From positions 1 to 9,303 of the forward strand of contig DAOVTU010000071.1 of assembly GCA_030632925.1 (NCBI GenBank): 9,303 bases of DNA, read 5' to 3'. Source of the DNA: Candidatus Krumholzibacteriia bacterium (GTDB taxonomy: Bacteria > Krumholzibacteriota > Krumholzibacteriia > LZORAL124-64-63). The translations under genes were made by a program, and so were the position numbers. Positions 1 to 6,502 of this stretch are shown one piece after another; positions within the stretch are counted from its first letter, which is position 1; every line of letters begins with the position of its first letter. The notes beneath the pieces were generated by a model. It had not been told where the DNA came from. It was given only the letters and a program-made list of their open reading frames with translations, and did no database searches.

Positions 1-351
1 CAGGCTGGCCCGCAACACTTCGCCGGCCTCCTTGATCTGCAGAGCCAACGCGGTGTCGAGCAGATCACTGCTGGTCATCCCCTGGTGCACAAAGCGGCTC
101 GACGGCCCCACGTACTCGGCCATGTTGGTCAAAAAGGCGATCACGTCGTGATGGACGGTGGCTTCGATTTCCAGCACGCGGGCCGTGTCGAAGTTGCCCT
201 TGGCGCGGATTTCGGCGGCGGCTTCGGCGGGAATTTCACCGCGTTCGGCGCGCACTTCGCACACCACGGTTTCGACTTCCTGCCAAATCCTGAAGCGGTT
301 TTCGTCCGACCAGATGGCCGTCATTTGGGGGCTGGCGTAGCGGGAGATCAT
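1..351 (-). CDS. purB: Adenylosuccinate lyase, N-terminal 117 residues (gene runs off the left edge)
   Basis: This is the 5' part of the fumarase/aspartase-superfamily lyase that acts twice in purine synthesis: it cleaves SAICAR to AICAR and adenylosuccinate to AMP, releasing fumarate each time, in the cytosol. The frame is open over all 117 codons. It opens with the family N-terminus (MISRYASPQM, then IWSDENRFRIWQEVE) and carries FVHQGMTSSDLLDTALAL at about residues 87-104, the first superfamily signature region. His68 and His89 fall where the Bacillus subtilis enzyme has its active-site histidines, which suggests an ungapped alignment. The ATG at 351-349 is preceded by AGGG eight bases upstream and gives the standard N-terminus. 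The catalytic C-terminal part, including the mobile signature loop, lies outside the window. It is transcribed away from the MATE gene, so 352-738 should hold its promoter. Confidence 0.95.
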   Translation of the reverse strand, partial: MISRYASPQMTAIWSDENRFRIWQEVETVVCEVRAERGEIPAEAAAEIRAKGNFDTARVLEIEATVHHDVIAFLTNMAEYVGPSSRFVHQGMTSSDLLDTALALQIKEAGEVLRASL

Positions 352-598
352 CTGATGGGCCCTGCCTTAAAACGGAAGGGTGAACGGATCCGGCCTGAGG
401 GCCAGGGAGATTGGAAAAAACCTCGACAACGGGAGTTCGCGATTCCCCGGCCCCGCTTCGCCCCGGAAGGCGTCAAAACAGGCCGCAAAAGCCGAATTCC
501 GTTGGTCATTTTCCATCTCGCACCGTGTAAAGCGGAAAGCTAACCCCTGACCCTCCGAATGGTCAAGCACGGTTCCCGTTTGGCCCGGCTTTAGTGGA

Positions 599-626
599 CC
601 AATAGGCCTATTCTGCCGATTATTGG
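599..626. promoter_or_regulatory. Palindrome upstream of the MATE gene, possible operator
   Basis: AATAGGCCTATT (601-612) is a perfect 12-base palindrome, about 127 bases before the chosen MATE start. It sits inside a second inverted pair, CCAATA at 599-604 and TATTGG at 621-626. This AT-rich symmetric element stands out in a GC-rich region and could be bound by a dimeric repressor of the efflux gene. No regulator gene lies next to it and no promoter boxes were confirmed, so a regulatory role is only a guess. Confidence 0.25.
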
Positions 627-726
627 GCTTATTTTGGGTTCAAGGGGTGGGCAATCCGGACAATTCCAGTACATTTGGTGGGAAATCGCCGCCGCCGACC
701 GGGTTCGTCGCCGCCATTCAACTGAT

Positions 727-730
727 GGAG
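727..730 (+). promoter_or_regulatory. Ribosome binding site that supports the TTG start of the MATE gene
   Basis: GGAG at 727-730 lies eight bases before TTG at 739-741. The later in-frame ATG at 760 has no purine-rich sequence at a suitable distance, so this site favours the TTG start. Confidence 0.55.
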
Positions 731-738
731 CCTCCCTA

Positions 739-2130
739 TTGAGCACCGCACAAAACGACATGACGACCGCCCCCATTCCTGAACTGATCCGGCGGCTGAC
801 CATCCCGGCCTCCATCGGCTTTTTCTTCAACACCATGTACAACGTGGTGGATACTTTCTATGCCGGTAAGCTTTCGACCGACGCTCTGGCTGCGCTGTCC
901 CTGTCGTTTCCCATCTTCTTCATCCTGCTGGCCATGGGCTCGGGTTTTTCCACCGGCGCCACGGCTCTGATCGGCAACGCGCTGGGCGCAGGCAACCGCC
1001 GCCTGGCCGCCTGCATCGCCAGCCAGGGAGTGCTTATCAGCACCGTGCTCTCGGTGGTGGTCATGATCCTGGGCTACCTCACGGTCGAGCCGCTGTTCCG
1101 ATTGTTGGGCGCCTCCGATGAATATCTGGTCATCTGCCTGGACTACATGCACACCATCCTGGCCGGCGCCTTCCTGCCCTTGACTGGCTTCATGCTCAAC
1201 GGCGTGCTCAACGCCCAGGGCGACATGACGAGCTACCGCAACTACCTCATCGGCGCCACGCTGCTGAACATCGGGCTGGATCCATGGCTCATGTTTGGGG
1301 GCTTTGGCGTGCCGGCCATGGGCATCAAGGGTTTGGCCGTGGCCACGCTCATCGCCCAGTTCCTGGGCGTGCTCTACCTGGCGTGGCAGGCGCGCAAAAC
1401 CGGCCTTCTTTACCGCAGCGAAGGCGCCCATTGGAAGCCGCAAATGCCCGAGCTCAAAGCCATCACCGGACAGGGTGTGCCCGCGAGCCTGAACATGATG
1501 ACCGTCGCTTTGGGCATCCTGATCATCACTTGGTTTCTGAGCCACTTCAGTAAGAACGCTGTGGCAGCCTACGGCGTGGCCACACGCATCGAACAGCTGG
1601 TGCTATTGCCCACCATCGGCTTGAATTCGGCCACCATGGCGCTGGTGGCCCAAAATGGCGGGGCCGGTCGCTTTGGTCGGGTCCGCACCACCGTGCGCAC
1701 AGCCCTGGTTTACGGCGCGGTGGCCATGTTCTTTGGCGGTTTGCTCATCTGGTTTGGTTCGGATTTCCTGATGGAGCGCTTCACCAGCGACCCGGCCGTG
1801 ATCGCCGTGGGCGGCCATTACCTGCGCATCGCCGCCTTTATCCAGTACGCCTACATTTTGCTATTCGTGAACACTTCGGCCCTGCAGGGGCTGAAAATGC
1901 CGGGCTTTGCCCTTTGGATCGGCCTGTACCGGCAGTTGGTCGGGCCCGCTCTGATATTTGGACTGGCCACGCAGGTCTTTGATTTTGGCCTGGATGGCAT
2001 CTGGTGGGGAGTCTTCGCCATCACCTGGTCCGCAGCGCTGGTTGCCATGTGGTACGCCCGGCGCCAGGTTGACCGCCTAGCCCAACAGGAAGTGGTTTTG
2101 GACGAGATCATTGCCCCCAACGACGACTGA
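739..2130 (+). CDS. MATE-family multidrug/metabolite efflux transporter
   Basis: This is an inner-membrane antiporter of the MATE family, which exports organic cations, drugs or metabolites using a proton or sodium gradient. The substrate cannot be read from sequence. With the TTG start it has 463 residues, normal for a 12-helix MATE protein. The first helix carries the family signature NTMYNVVDTFYAG (about residues 31-43), including the conserved acidic residue Asp38. A second typical stretch, NIGLDPWLMFGGFGVPAMGIKG, starts near residue 190. The open frame extends upstream to 634, but that part (WWEIAAADRVRRRHS) is not membrane-like or conserved. The TTG at 739 has a well-spaced GGAG and gives an N-terminus (STAQNDMTTAPIPELIRRL) typical of relatives. 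The ATG at 760 is the alternative start. The EamA transporter follows 108 bases downstream on the same strand. Confidence 0.9.
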   Translation: MSTAQNDMTTAPIPELIRRLTIPASIGFFFNTMYNVVDTFYAGKLSTDALAALSLSFPIFFILLAMGSGFSTGATALIGNALGAGNRRLAACIASQGVLISTVLSVVVMILGYLTVEPLFRLLGASDEYLVICLDYMHTILAGAFLPLTGFMLNGVLNAQGDMTSYRNYLIGATLLNIGLDPWLMFGGFGVPAMGIKGLAVATLIAQFLGVLYLAWQARKTGLLYRSEGAHWKPQMPELKAITGQGVPASLNMMTVALGILIITWFLSHFSKNAVAAYGVATRIEQLVLLPTIGLNSATMALVAQNGGAGRFGRVRTTVRTALVYGAVAMFFGGLLIWFGSDFLMERFTSDPAVIAVGGHYLRIAAFIQYAYILLFVNTSALQGLKMPGFALWIGLYRQLVGPALIFGLATQVFDFGLDGIWWGVFAITWSAALVAMWYARRQVDRLAQQEVVLDEIIAPNDD

Positions 2131-2238
2131 CCTGGCCGGATTCGGCTGCCGCGATGGATTTCCATTTCGTTTCGGGCGCCATGAATCTATTTTAGCAATC
2201 TCGAAACCTGACCACCATCAGACAAGGACTCCACCTTC

Positions 2239-3132
2239 ATGGCCGATCGCCAAAAATTGGACCGCACCGGATTACTCAATCTGCTGGTGGTCTATTTTGT
2301 CTGGGGCAGCACCTATCTGGCCATCCGGGTGGCGGTGCGCGAGGGTGCTGGATTCCCTCCTTTCACCATGGCCCTGATGCGGGTCGCGGTGGCCTCGGCG
2401 ATCCTCCTGACCTGGGCCCGGTTCAAGAACCAACGCCTGAAGCTGACTCGGCAGGAATTCCTGTTGCTGTTCGGCAGCGGTCTCCTGCTCTGGGTGGGTG
2501 GCAACGGGTTGGTGACCTGGGCCGAGATGCGGGCCAGCAGCGGCCTGGCGGCCCTCCTGGTGGCGGCCATGCCCATCTACGGCGAAGCGATCACCTGTGT
2601 GGCGGACCGGCGTTGGCCGACCTTGCCCATGGTGGGTTCGATCCTGTTGGGTTTTTGCGGAGTTGGCGTGCTTTCGTGGCCCGTGCTGCGGCACGGCAGT
2701 TCGGGCGATGTGATGGCCGTGATCGCGCTGTTGTTGGCACCGCTGTTCTGGTCCATCGGCTCGTTGTGGTTCCAGCGCCGCAAGCCCGATCTTTCCATTA
2801 TCGCCATTTCCGGATACCAGCAACTGCTCGGTGGCGTGGGATTTGCCGTGGTCGCCCTGATCCGCCAGGAGCCCATGCCCACCCCCACGGGCGAAGCCTG
2901 GCTGGCCTGGGTCTATCTGGTCATCTTCGGTTCGGTGATCGCTTTTACTTCGTACATGATCACGTTGCGGCGCCTGCCCTACCAGGTCGTCATGACCTAC
3001 GCCTATGTGAACCCCGTGATCGCTGTCTTCCTGGGCTGGCTGATTCTGGGTGAAGTGGTCACCATGTGGACCTTGGGCGGCGCGTCGCTGGTGATCGCCG
3101 GAGTGGCTGGGATTTTCAACAACCGTGCCTGA
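2239..3132 (+). CDS. EamA/DMT-family exporter, YedA-like
   Basis: This 297-residue inner-membrane protein belongs to the drug/metabolite transporter superfamily. It has two EamA halves of about five helices each, near residues 13-147 and 158-293. Features shared with E. coli YedA and relatives are VWGSTYLAIRVAV (about 21-33), GNGLVTWAE (88-96), SGLAALLVAAMP (101-112) and the second-half stretch YAYVNPVIAVFLGWLILGE (254-272). Family members export amino acids or other small metabolites; the substrate here is unknown. The ATG at 2239 is preceded by AAGGA at 2224-2228, about ten bases upstream. The 108-base gap after the MATE gene leaves room for its own promoter, but the two could also be cotranscribed. 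It ends convergent to the rsm22-like gene. Confidence 0.9.
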   Translation: MADRQKLDRTGLLNLLVVYFVWGSTYLAIRVAVREGAGFPPFTMALMRVAVASAILLTWARFKNQRLKLTRQEFLLLFGSGLLLWVGGNGLVTWAEMRASSGLAALLVAAMPIYGEAITCVADRRWPTLPMVGSILLGFCGVGVLSWPVLRHGSSGDVMAVIALLLAPLFWSIGSLWFQRRKPDLSIIAISGYQQLLGGVGFAVVALIRQEPMPTPTGEAWLAWVYLVIFGSVIAFTSYMITLRRLPYQVVMTYAYVNPVIAVFLGWLILGEVVTMWTLGGASLVIAGVAGIFNNRA

Positions 3133-3247
3133 TGGCCGTGAGTCCATTCGATTCGGGGGCTGGCTAATCCGGTAACGGCAACGATGATCTCATCGACGCG
3201 CTGGACGCCATGTACTCCGAGTAGGCATTCAACGGCAGGTCAGGAAA
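3133..3247. other. Convergent intergenic gap with a possible coding remnant
   Basis: Transcription from both sides ends here, but I see no strong hairpin followed by a T-run in either direction. GATGA-TC-TCATC at 3183-3194 has too short a loop to act as a terminator. In the plus frame 3168-3224, between two stop codons, the bases read SGNGNDDLIDALDAMYSE and stop. This is an acidic, protein-like string that could be the tail of a decayed gene, though it may be chance. Confidence 0.35.
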
Positions 3248-4432
3248 TCAACGGGTCCGGGGCACAATCCAAGCTCCGGACTTGTTGTCTTTTTGGGGTT
3301 TGTCCGGCCAGGTCACGGCCATGAGGTCACCGGACCGCGGGCCCGTCTCGTCCGGTGTTTTCTGATCCTGCAACAGCACAAGGCCGCGCTCTGAACAACC
3401 GTAACGCCCCCGCTGCCAATCCGGCAGGTCGAAGGATTCGGACACCACGCGGACAAAGCTTTCGCCGCCCCCGGACCGGATGGGGCCCGCCACTTTCACC
3501 GGTGGGTTTTCGCCCCGGGTCAACAACAGGAAACTGAGGCTGGCCCGCTCCTTGGGCAGCTTCGCCTTGCGGCTCAGATTGATCAGCCAGATGGGTACGC
3601 CGGTGGGTAAAAAACTGAAGTGGCACCAGGCCGAATTGCGATGACCGGGCATGGGGCACGTTTCCCCATGTGGGCAAGGCGCTTCAACGTGCCAGCCTCT
3701 GGCCAAAGCCGCTTCGCGCAGTCTGAAAAGATTGATCCCCGAAGCCCGCATGCCCGGCTCGATCAGCAGGATGGCGCCGTCATCGGCCACCTGGCTTTCC
3801 CACTTGGCCAGCACTTGATCATAGGGCGAGCCCATTTCGTCTTCTTCGTCCCGCGCCCGGGGTCGCGCCTCGCCGCCCCACTCCATCTCGTTCAGCAGGT
3901 TGGCCATCACCAGGATGTCGGCGGTGGGGTTGCGCCCCACGCCCACGGGCTTGCGTTCGGTCCGCACCATCCAGGGCGATTTTTCGGCAAAGGCCCGGAA
4001 CAGCTGTCGCCCCAGCTTGAGCGGCGTATCGGACCTGTCCAGGCCCAGATATTTCAATTCCTGCTCGCGCATTTCCGGTCGCGACAACCACAGAGCCAGC
4101 AGGAAGGTCAGCGGGCCCGCCCCCAGATCCACGATCTGGGCCCCGGGCTTGATGCGCAGATCCAACCCCGCCAACAGGCGGCCCTGCCGGTACAAATTCC
4201 AGGGCATAAAGTAGTGCAGGTAGGCGCTCAGCAATGGCGGCTGATTCATGTAGTCGCGGGGCAGTTGATCGCGCTCGGCGGTCAGGTACGTAGACAACGC
4301 CCGGATCTGGCCAGGCATGGCGCTCCGGTGTTTGGACTTCAGCGGCATCACCCGGCTCAGCAACTCAGGCAACTTGTCCATGCCAATCAACAGACTGGCC
4401 ACAGGCTTGGGAAAAAGTCCCGGTTGGTTCAT
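3248..4432 (-). CDS. Rsm22/METTL17-family protein (methyltransferase fold, Fe-S cluster motif)
   Basis: This 394-residue protein matches the Rsm22 family, whose mitochondrial members (yeast Rsm22, human METTL17) bind the small ribosomal subunit and help its assembly. It has a Rossmann methyltransferase fold with a SAM-type glycine motif, VDLGAGPLT, at residues 101-109, then LVMANLLNEME (174-184) and LLIEPG (222-227). The family zinc-ribbon-like block APCPHGETCPMPGHRNSAWC is at 251-270. Cys253, Cys259 and Cys270, with Cys346 in YGCSERG, give the four cysteines known to hold a 4Fe-4S cluster in METTL17. The ATG at 4432 overlaps the hldD stop by four bases, so it is probably translated by coupling; only a weak GGAAAG lies upstream. 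It is the last gene of the operon. Whether it methylates anything is unclear even for characterised relatives. Confidence 0.87.
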   Translation of the reverse strand: MNQPGLFPKPVASLLIGMDKLPELLSRVMPLKSKHRSAMPGQIRALSTYLTAERDQLPRDYMNQPPLLSAYLHYFMPWNLYRQGRLLAGLDLRIKPGAQIVDLGAGPLTFLLALWLSRPEMREQELKYLGLDRSDTPLKLGRQLFRAFAEKSPWMVRTERKPVGVGRNPTADILVMANLLNEMEWGGEARPRARDEEDEMGSPYDQVLAKWESQVADDGAILLIEPGMRASGINLFRLREAALARGWHVEAPCPHGETCPMPGHRNSAWCHFSFLPTGVPIWLINLSRKAKLPKERASLSFLLLTRGENPPVKVAGPIRSGGGESFVRVVSESFDLPDWQRGRYGCSERGLVLLQDQKTPDETGPRSGDLMAVTWPDKPQKDNKSGAWIVPRTR

Positions 4433-5403
4433 GACGACAAATTCTTTCCGGTAACCAAATGATTATTCACGTAGTCGGCCACTGCATCTTCCAACACCGT
4501 GGCCGGTTGGTCATAACCCGCGTTGCGAAGTTTCCCCATGGCCGCTTCCGTGTGGTACTGGTACTTGCCCTTCAGGTGCTCCGGCATCGGCACGTAGACG
4601 ATATTCGCTTCGCGCCCGAGGGCCGTAAAAATGGCCGTGATCAGCCGGTTCCAGTCATTGGCTTCGCCGGTGCCCACGTTAAAGATGCCATTGGCTTCAG
4701 AATGACTCGCAAACCACACCGTCATCGCCACGGCGTCCTTCACGTAGACAAAATCCCGCTGTTGACCGCCATCCGGATAGGGCGGCAAGTCCGAAGCGAA
4801 CAGCTTCACCTGACCGTGATCCCGGATCTGCTCGTAACCCTTGCACACCATGGAGCGCATGTCGTCCTTGTGCCATTCGTTGGGCCCAAAAACGTTGAAA
4901 TATTTCAGGCACACGATGCGGTCGAGCACCCCTTCGGCCCGCGCCCACAGGTCAAAGTCCTGCTTCGAATGGGCGTACAAATTTAAAGGCTTCAGCTCGT
5001 GAATCAGGTCTTCATTGTCGACATAACCCTGCTCGCCATCACCATAAGTCGCGGCGCTGCTGGCGTTGATGAACCGCACATCGCCCGCCAGGCACAGCTG
5101 GCACAAATCACGCGTGTAGCCAAAATTGTTTTCGGCCAGATAGTCGGCATCCGTTTCGGTCGTGCTGCTGCAGGCGCCCATGTGGTACAGGGTTTCCAAA
5201 GACGCGGCGTTGGCCGGATCAGACAGCCAGGTGCGGAATTCATCCTTGGTCAGGTACCGATCGTAGGTCAACGGCGCCAAATTGGCGTTGCCCTCGTCGG
5301 TTGCGTGCACGTCCACAACGATCAGGTCGCGGCGACCGGCCTGGTTCAAATGCCAGACAATGTTGCTGCCAATAAAGCCTGCGGCGCCCGTAATGGCGAT
5401 CAT
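4429..5403 (-). CDS. hldD: ADP-L-glycero-D-manno-heptose 6-epimerase
   Basis: HldD (RfaD) is a cytosolic extended SDR that converts ADP-D-glycero-manno-heptose to ADP-L-glycero-manno-heptose, the last step in making the LPS inner-core heptose donor. With the ATG start it has 324 residues, close to the E. coli enzyme. Visible features are the nucleotide-binding TGAAGFIGSN near the N-terminus, the strongly diagnostic MGACSSTTETDADYLAENNF (about 75-94), the catalytic Ser116 region in NASSAATYGDG, Tyr143 and Lys147 in YAHSK, NVFGPNEWHKDDM with Lys179, and QQRDFVYVKD. AGGAG at 5417-5413 lies nine bases before the ATG at 5403, but only three before an in-frame TTG at 5409, so I chose the ATG. The upstream SDR gene ends 12 bases away, its stop codon overlapping this ribosome binding site. 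The downstream rsm22-like start overlaps the stop. Confidence 0.95.
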   Translation of the reverse strand: MIAITGAAGFIGSNIVWHLNQAGRRDLIVVDVHATDEGNANLAPLTYDRYLTKDEFRTWLSDPANAASLETLYHMGACSSTTETDADYLAENNFGYTRDLCQLCLAGDVRFINASSAATYGDGEQGYVDNEDLIHELKPLNLYAHSKQDFDLWARAEGVLDRIVCLKYFNVFGPNEWHKDDMRSMVCKGYEQIRDHGQVKLFASDLPPYPDGGQQRDFVYVKDAVAMTVWFASHSEANGIFNVGTGEANDWNRLITAIFTALGREANIVYVPMPEHLKGKYQYHTEAAMGKLRNAGYDQPATVLEDAVADYVNNHLVTGKNLSS

Positions 5404-5412
5404 AATCAATCT

Positions 5413-5417
5413 CTCCT
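5413..5417 (-). promoter_or_regulatory. Ribosome binding site that sets the hldD start
   Basis: AGGAG reading on the minus strand lies nine bases before the ATG at 5403 and too close (three bases) to the in-frame TTG at 5409. It overlaps the TAG stop of the upstream SDR gene (5418-5416), which suggests coupled translation. Confidence 0.7.
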
Positions 5418-6480
5418 AGAAGAACTTTTTGACCACACCGAGGGCCCCCTGTTTCCAGGGCACCCGGTGCGACACACCCGAGGCATTTTCGAATTCGTCC
5501 AGATGCGCCAGGTACCATTCAAAGTTTCTGATCAGCGCGTCCTTGTTGGAATACTCAGGCTTATAGCCCAGCACCTTGCGCGCCTTGTCGATGGAAACGA
5601 AGCTGTCGGTGGCCGCCGTTTCGTAGACCCACTTGTACAGTGGTGACAATCCCATTTTGTCCAGCAACCGCAGGCCCCAGATGACCGGCGCAGCGGGAAA
5701 GCCGCGCACCTTGCCACCGTGACCGGCGAAGTCCAGCACCGCCTGCCAATCTTCCTTCATGGTCGTGTAGTCGCCGGCCCCGATGTTGAACGTATCGTTC
5801 ACCACCTCATCATCCAGGGTGCTGCACAGCCAGATCGCCTGGCACAGGTCGGCGATGTCCAGCAACTGGTAACGGTTGTTGCCGCTGCCAATCATCGGAA
5901 AACCGCGGCCGTCGCGGGCCCAGTCATACAGCAAGGCAAACACGCCCAACCGTTCGGGACCGATAAAACTTTTGGGCCGGATGATCGGCACAATCATGCC
6001 CTGCTGGCGAAACTCTTCGCACACGCCCTCGGCTTCGACCTTGGCCACCCCATAGGGCCCCACGCCATCAAGCTGGTCGTCTTCCAACAACGGGTGGTGA
6101 TCAGGAATGCCATACACGGCTGTCGACGAAATGTGCACGAAGCGCTTGACGCCCGCGGCCTGGGCCTGCTGCAACAGATTGCGCGTACCATCGATGCCCG
6201 TGGTCATGATGTCGTCCGCCGGATACAGCGGCAGGGCCATGGCAGTATGAATCACCAGATCCACATCCTGCATCGCGCTGGCCACAAGTTCAGGATCGCG
6301 GATGTCACCAACCACCGACTCGATGCTGTTCTTGCAGTCGTCATAAGTGAATTCGGCCAAGTCCAGCGAACGCACCGATACGCCACGCTCGAGCAGGAAG
6401 CGGATCAGATTGATACCGTTGAAACCCGAGCCCCCGGTGACCAGCACCTTGCGCCACGGCAGATTTGCCTGAATGATCAA
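5416..6480 (-). CDS. NAD-dependent epimerase/dehydratase (extended SDR), substrate unknown
   Basis: This is an extended short-chain dehydrogenase/reductase of 354 residues. The dinucleotide-binding motif TGGSGFNG is at residues 15-22 (Asn replaces the usual Ile or Leu before the last Gly), with Asp40 after the second strand predicting NAD preference. The catalytic set is Ser118/Ser119 in HISSTAVYG plus Tyr143 and Lys147 in YGVAK. IIRPKSFIGPERLG and the tail with DKARKVLGYKPEYSNKDALI are typical of sugar-nucleotide epimerases and 3-beta-hydroxysteroid-dehydrogenase-like relatives. Its place directly before hldD, 12 bases apart, suggests an NDP-sugar or envelope-glycan role, but the reaction cannot be assigned. 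The open frame extends into the htrA gene. I chose TTG at 6480, four bases after a perfect GGAGG, since the extra upstream residues (MVKFLMGFWCSRSTK) lie in the htrA 3' end. Confidence 0.85.
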   Translation of the reverse strand: MIIQANLPWRKVLVTGGSGFNGINLIRFLLERGVSVRSLDLAEFTYDDCKNSIESVVGDIRDPELVASAMQDVDLVIHTAMALPLYPADDIMTTGIDGTRNLLQQAQAAGVKRFVHISSTAVYGIPDHHPLLEDDQLDGVGPYGVAKVEAEGVCEEFRQQGMIVPIIRPKSFIGPERLGVFALLYDWARDGRGFPMIGSGNNRYQLLDIADLCQAIWLCSTLDDEVVNDTFNIGAGDYTTMKEDWQAVLDFAGHGGKVRGFPAAPVIWGLRLLDKMGLSPLYKWVYETAATDSFVSIDKARKVLGYKPEYSNKDALIRNFEWYLAHLDEFENASGVSHRVPWKQGALGVVKKFF

Positions 6481-6484
6481 TTTG

Positions 6485-6489
6485 CCTCC
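6485..6489 (-). promoter_or_regulatory. Ribosome binding site for the TTG start of the SDR gene
   Basis: A perfect GGAGG on the minus strand sits four bases before TTG at 6480-6478, in the 22-base gap after the htrA-like stop. The spacing is slightly short, but no ATG or GTG start is available near the beginning of the conserved Rossmann strand. Confidence 0.55.
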
Positions 6490-6502
6490 AGTAAGCAGGG
6501 CT

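Larger units (their letters stand above)
352..738. other. Gene-free divergent intergenic region between purB and the MATE gene
   Basis: This 387-base stretch must hold the purB promoter (reading left) and the MATE-gene promoter (reading right). I could not identify convincing -35/-10 pairs for either. It contains a 12-base palindrome at 601-612, listed separately, and a direct repeat of CCCCGG at 445-450 and 461-466 in a very GC-rich patch. Short open frames exist on both strands (for example 367-570 minus) but lack a family signature or a good ribosome binding site. No tRNA or riboswitch was recognised. Confidence 0.6.

Noticed and set aside
85..543. A 152-codon open frame on the plus strand at the left edge
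   Set aside because: Most of it is antisense to purB, and the part in the intergenic region has no recognisable feature.
367..570. A 67-codon open frame on the minus strand just upstream of purB
   Set aside because: It has no family signature and no clear ribosome binding site. It would overlap the likely purB leader, so I treat it as chance.
736..1545. A 269-codon open frame on the minus strand over the MATE gene
   Set aside because: Low-complexity His/Gln/Gly-rich translation opposite a conserved transporter; a shadow frame.
2154..2165. ATGGA-TT-TCCAT inverted repeat between the two transporter genes
   Set aside because: The two-base loop is too short for a hairpin and there is no T-run, so it is not a terminator. 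It is short enough to be chance.
2272..3147. A 291-codon open frame on the minus strand over the EamA gene
   Set aside because: The product is rich in His, Gln, Gly and Asp without hydrophobic structure, whereas the plus strand encodes a recognisable ten-helix transporter.
3620..4462. A 280-codon open frame on the plus strand over the rsm22-like gene
   Set aside because: It is antisense to conserved motifs and its translation is rich in Gln, His and Arg with no recognised domain.
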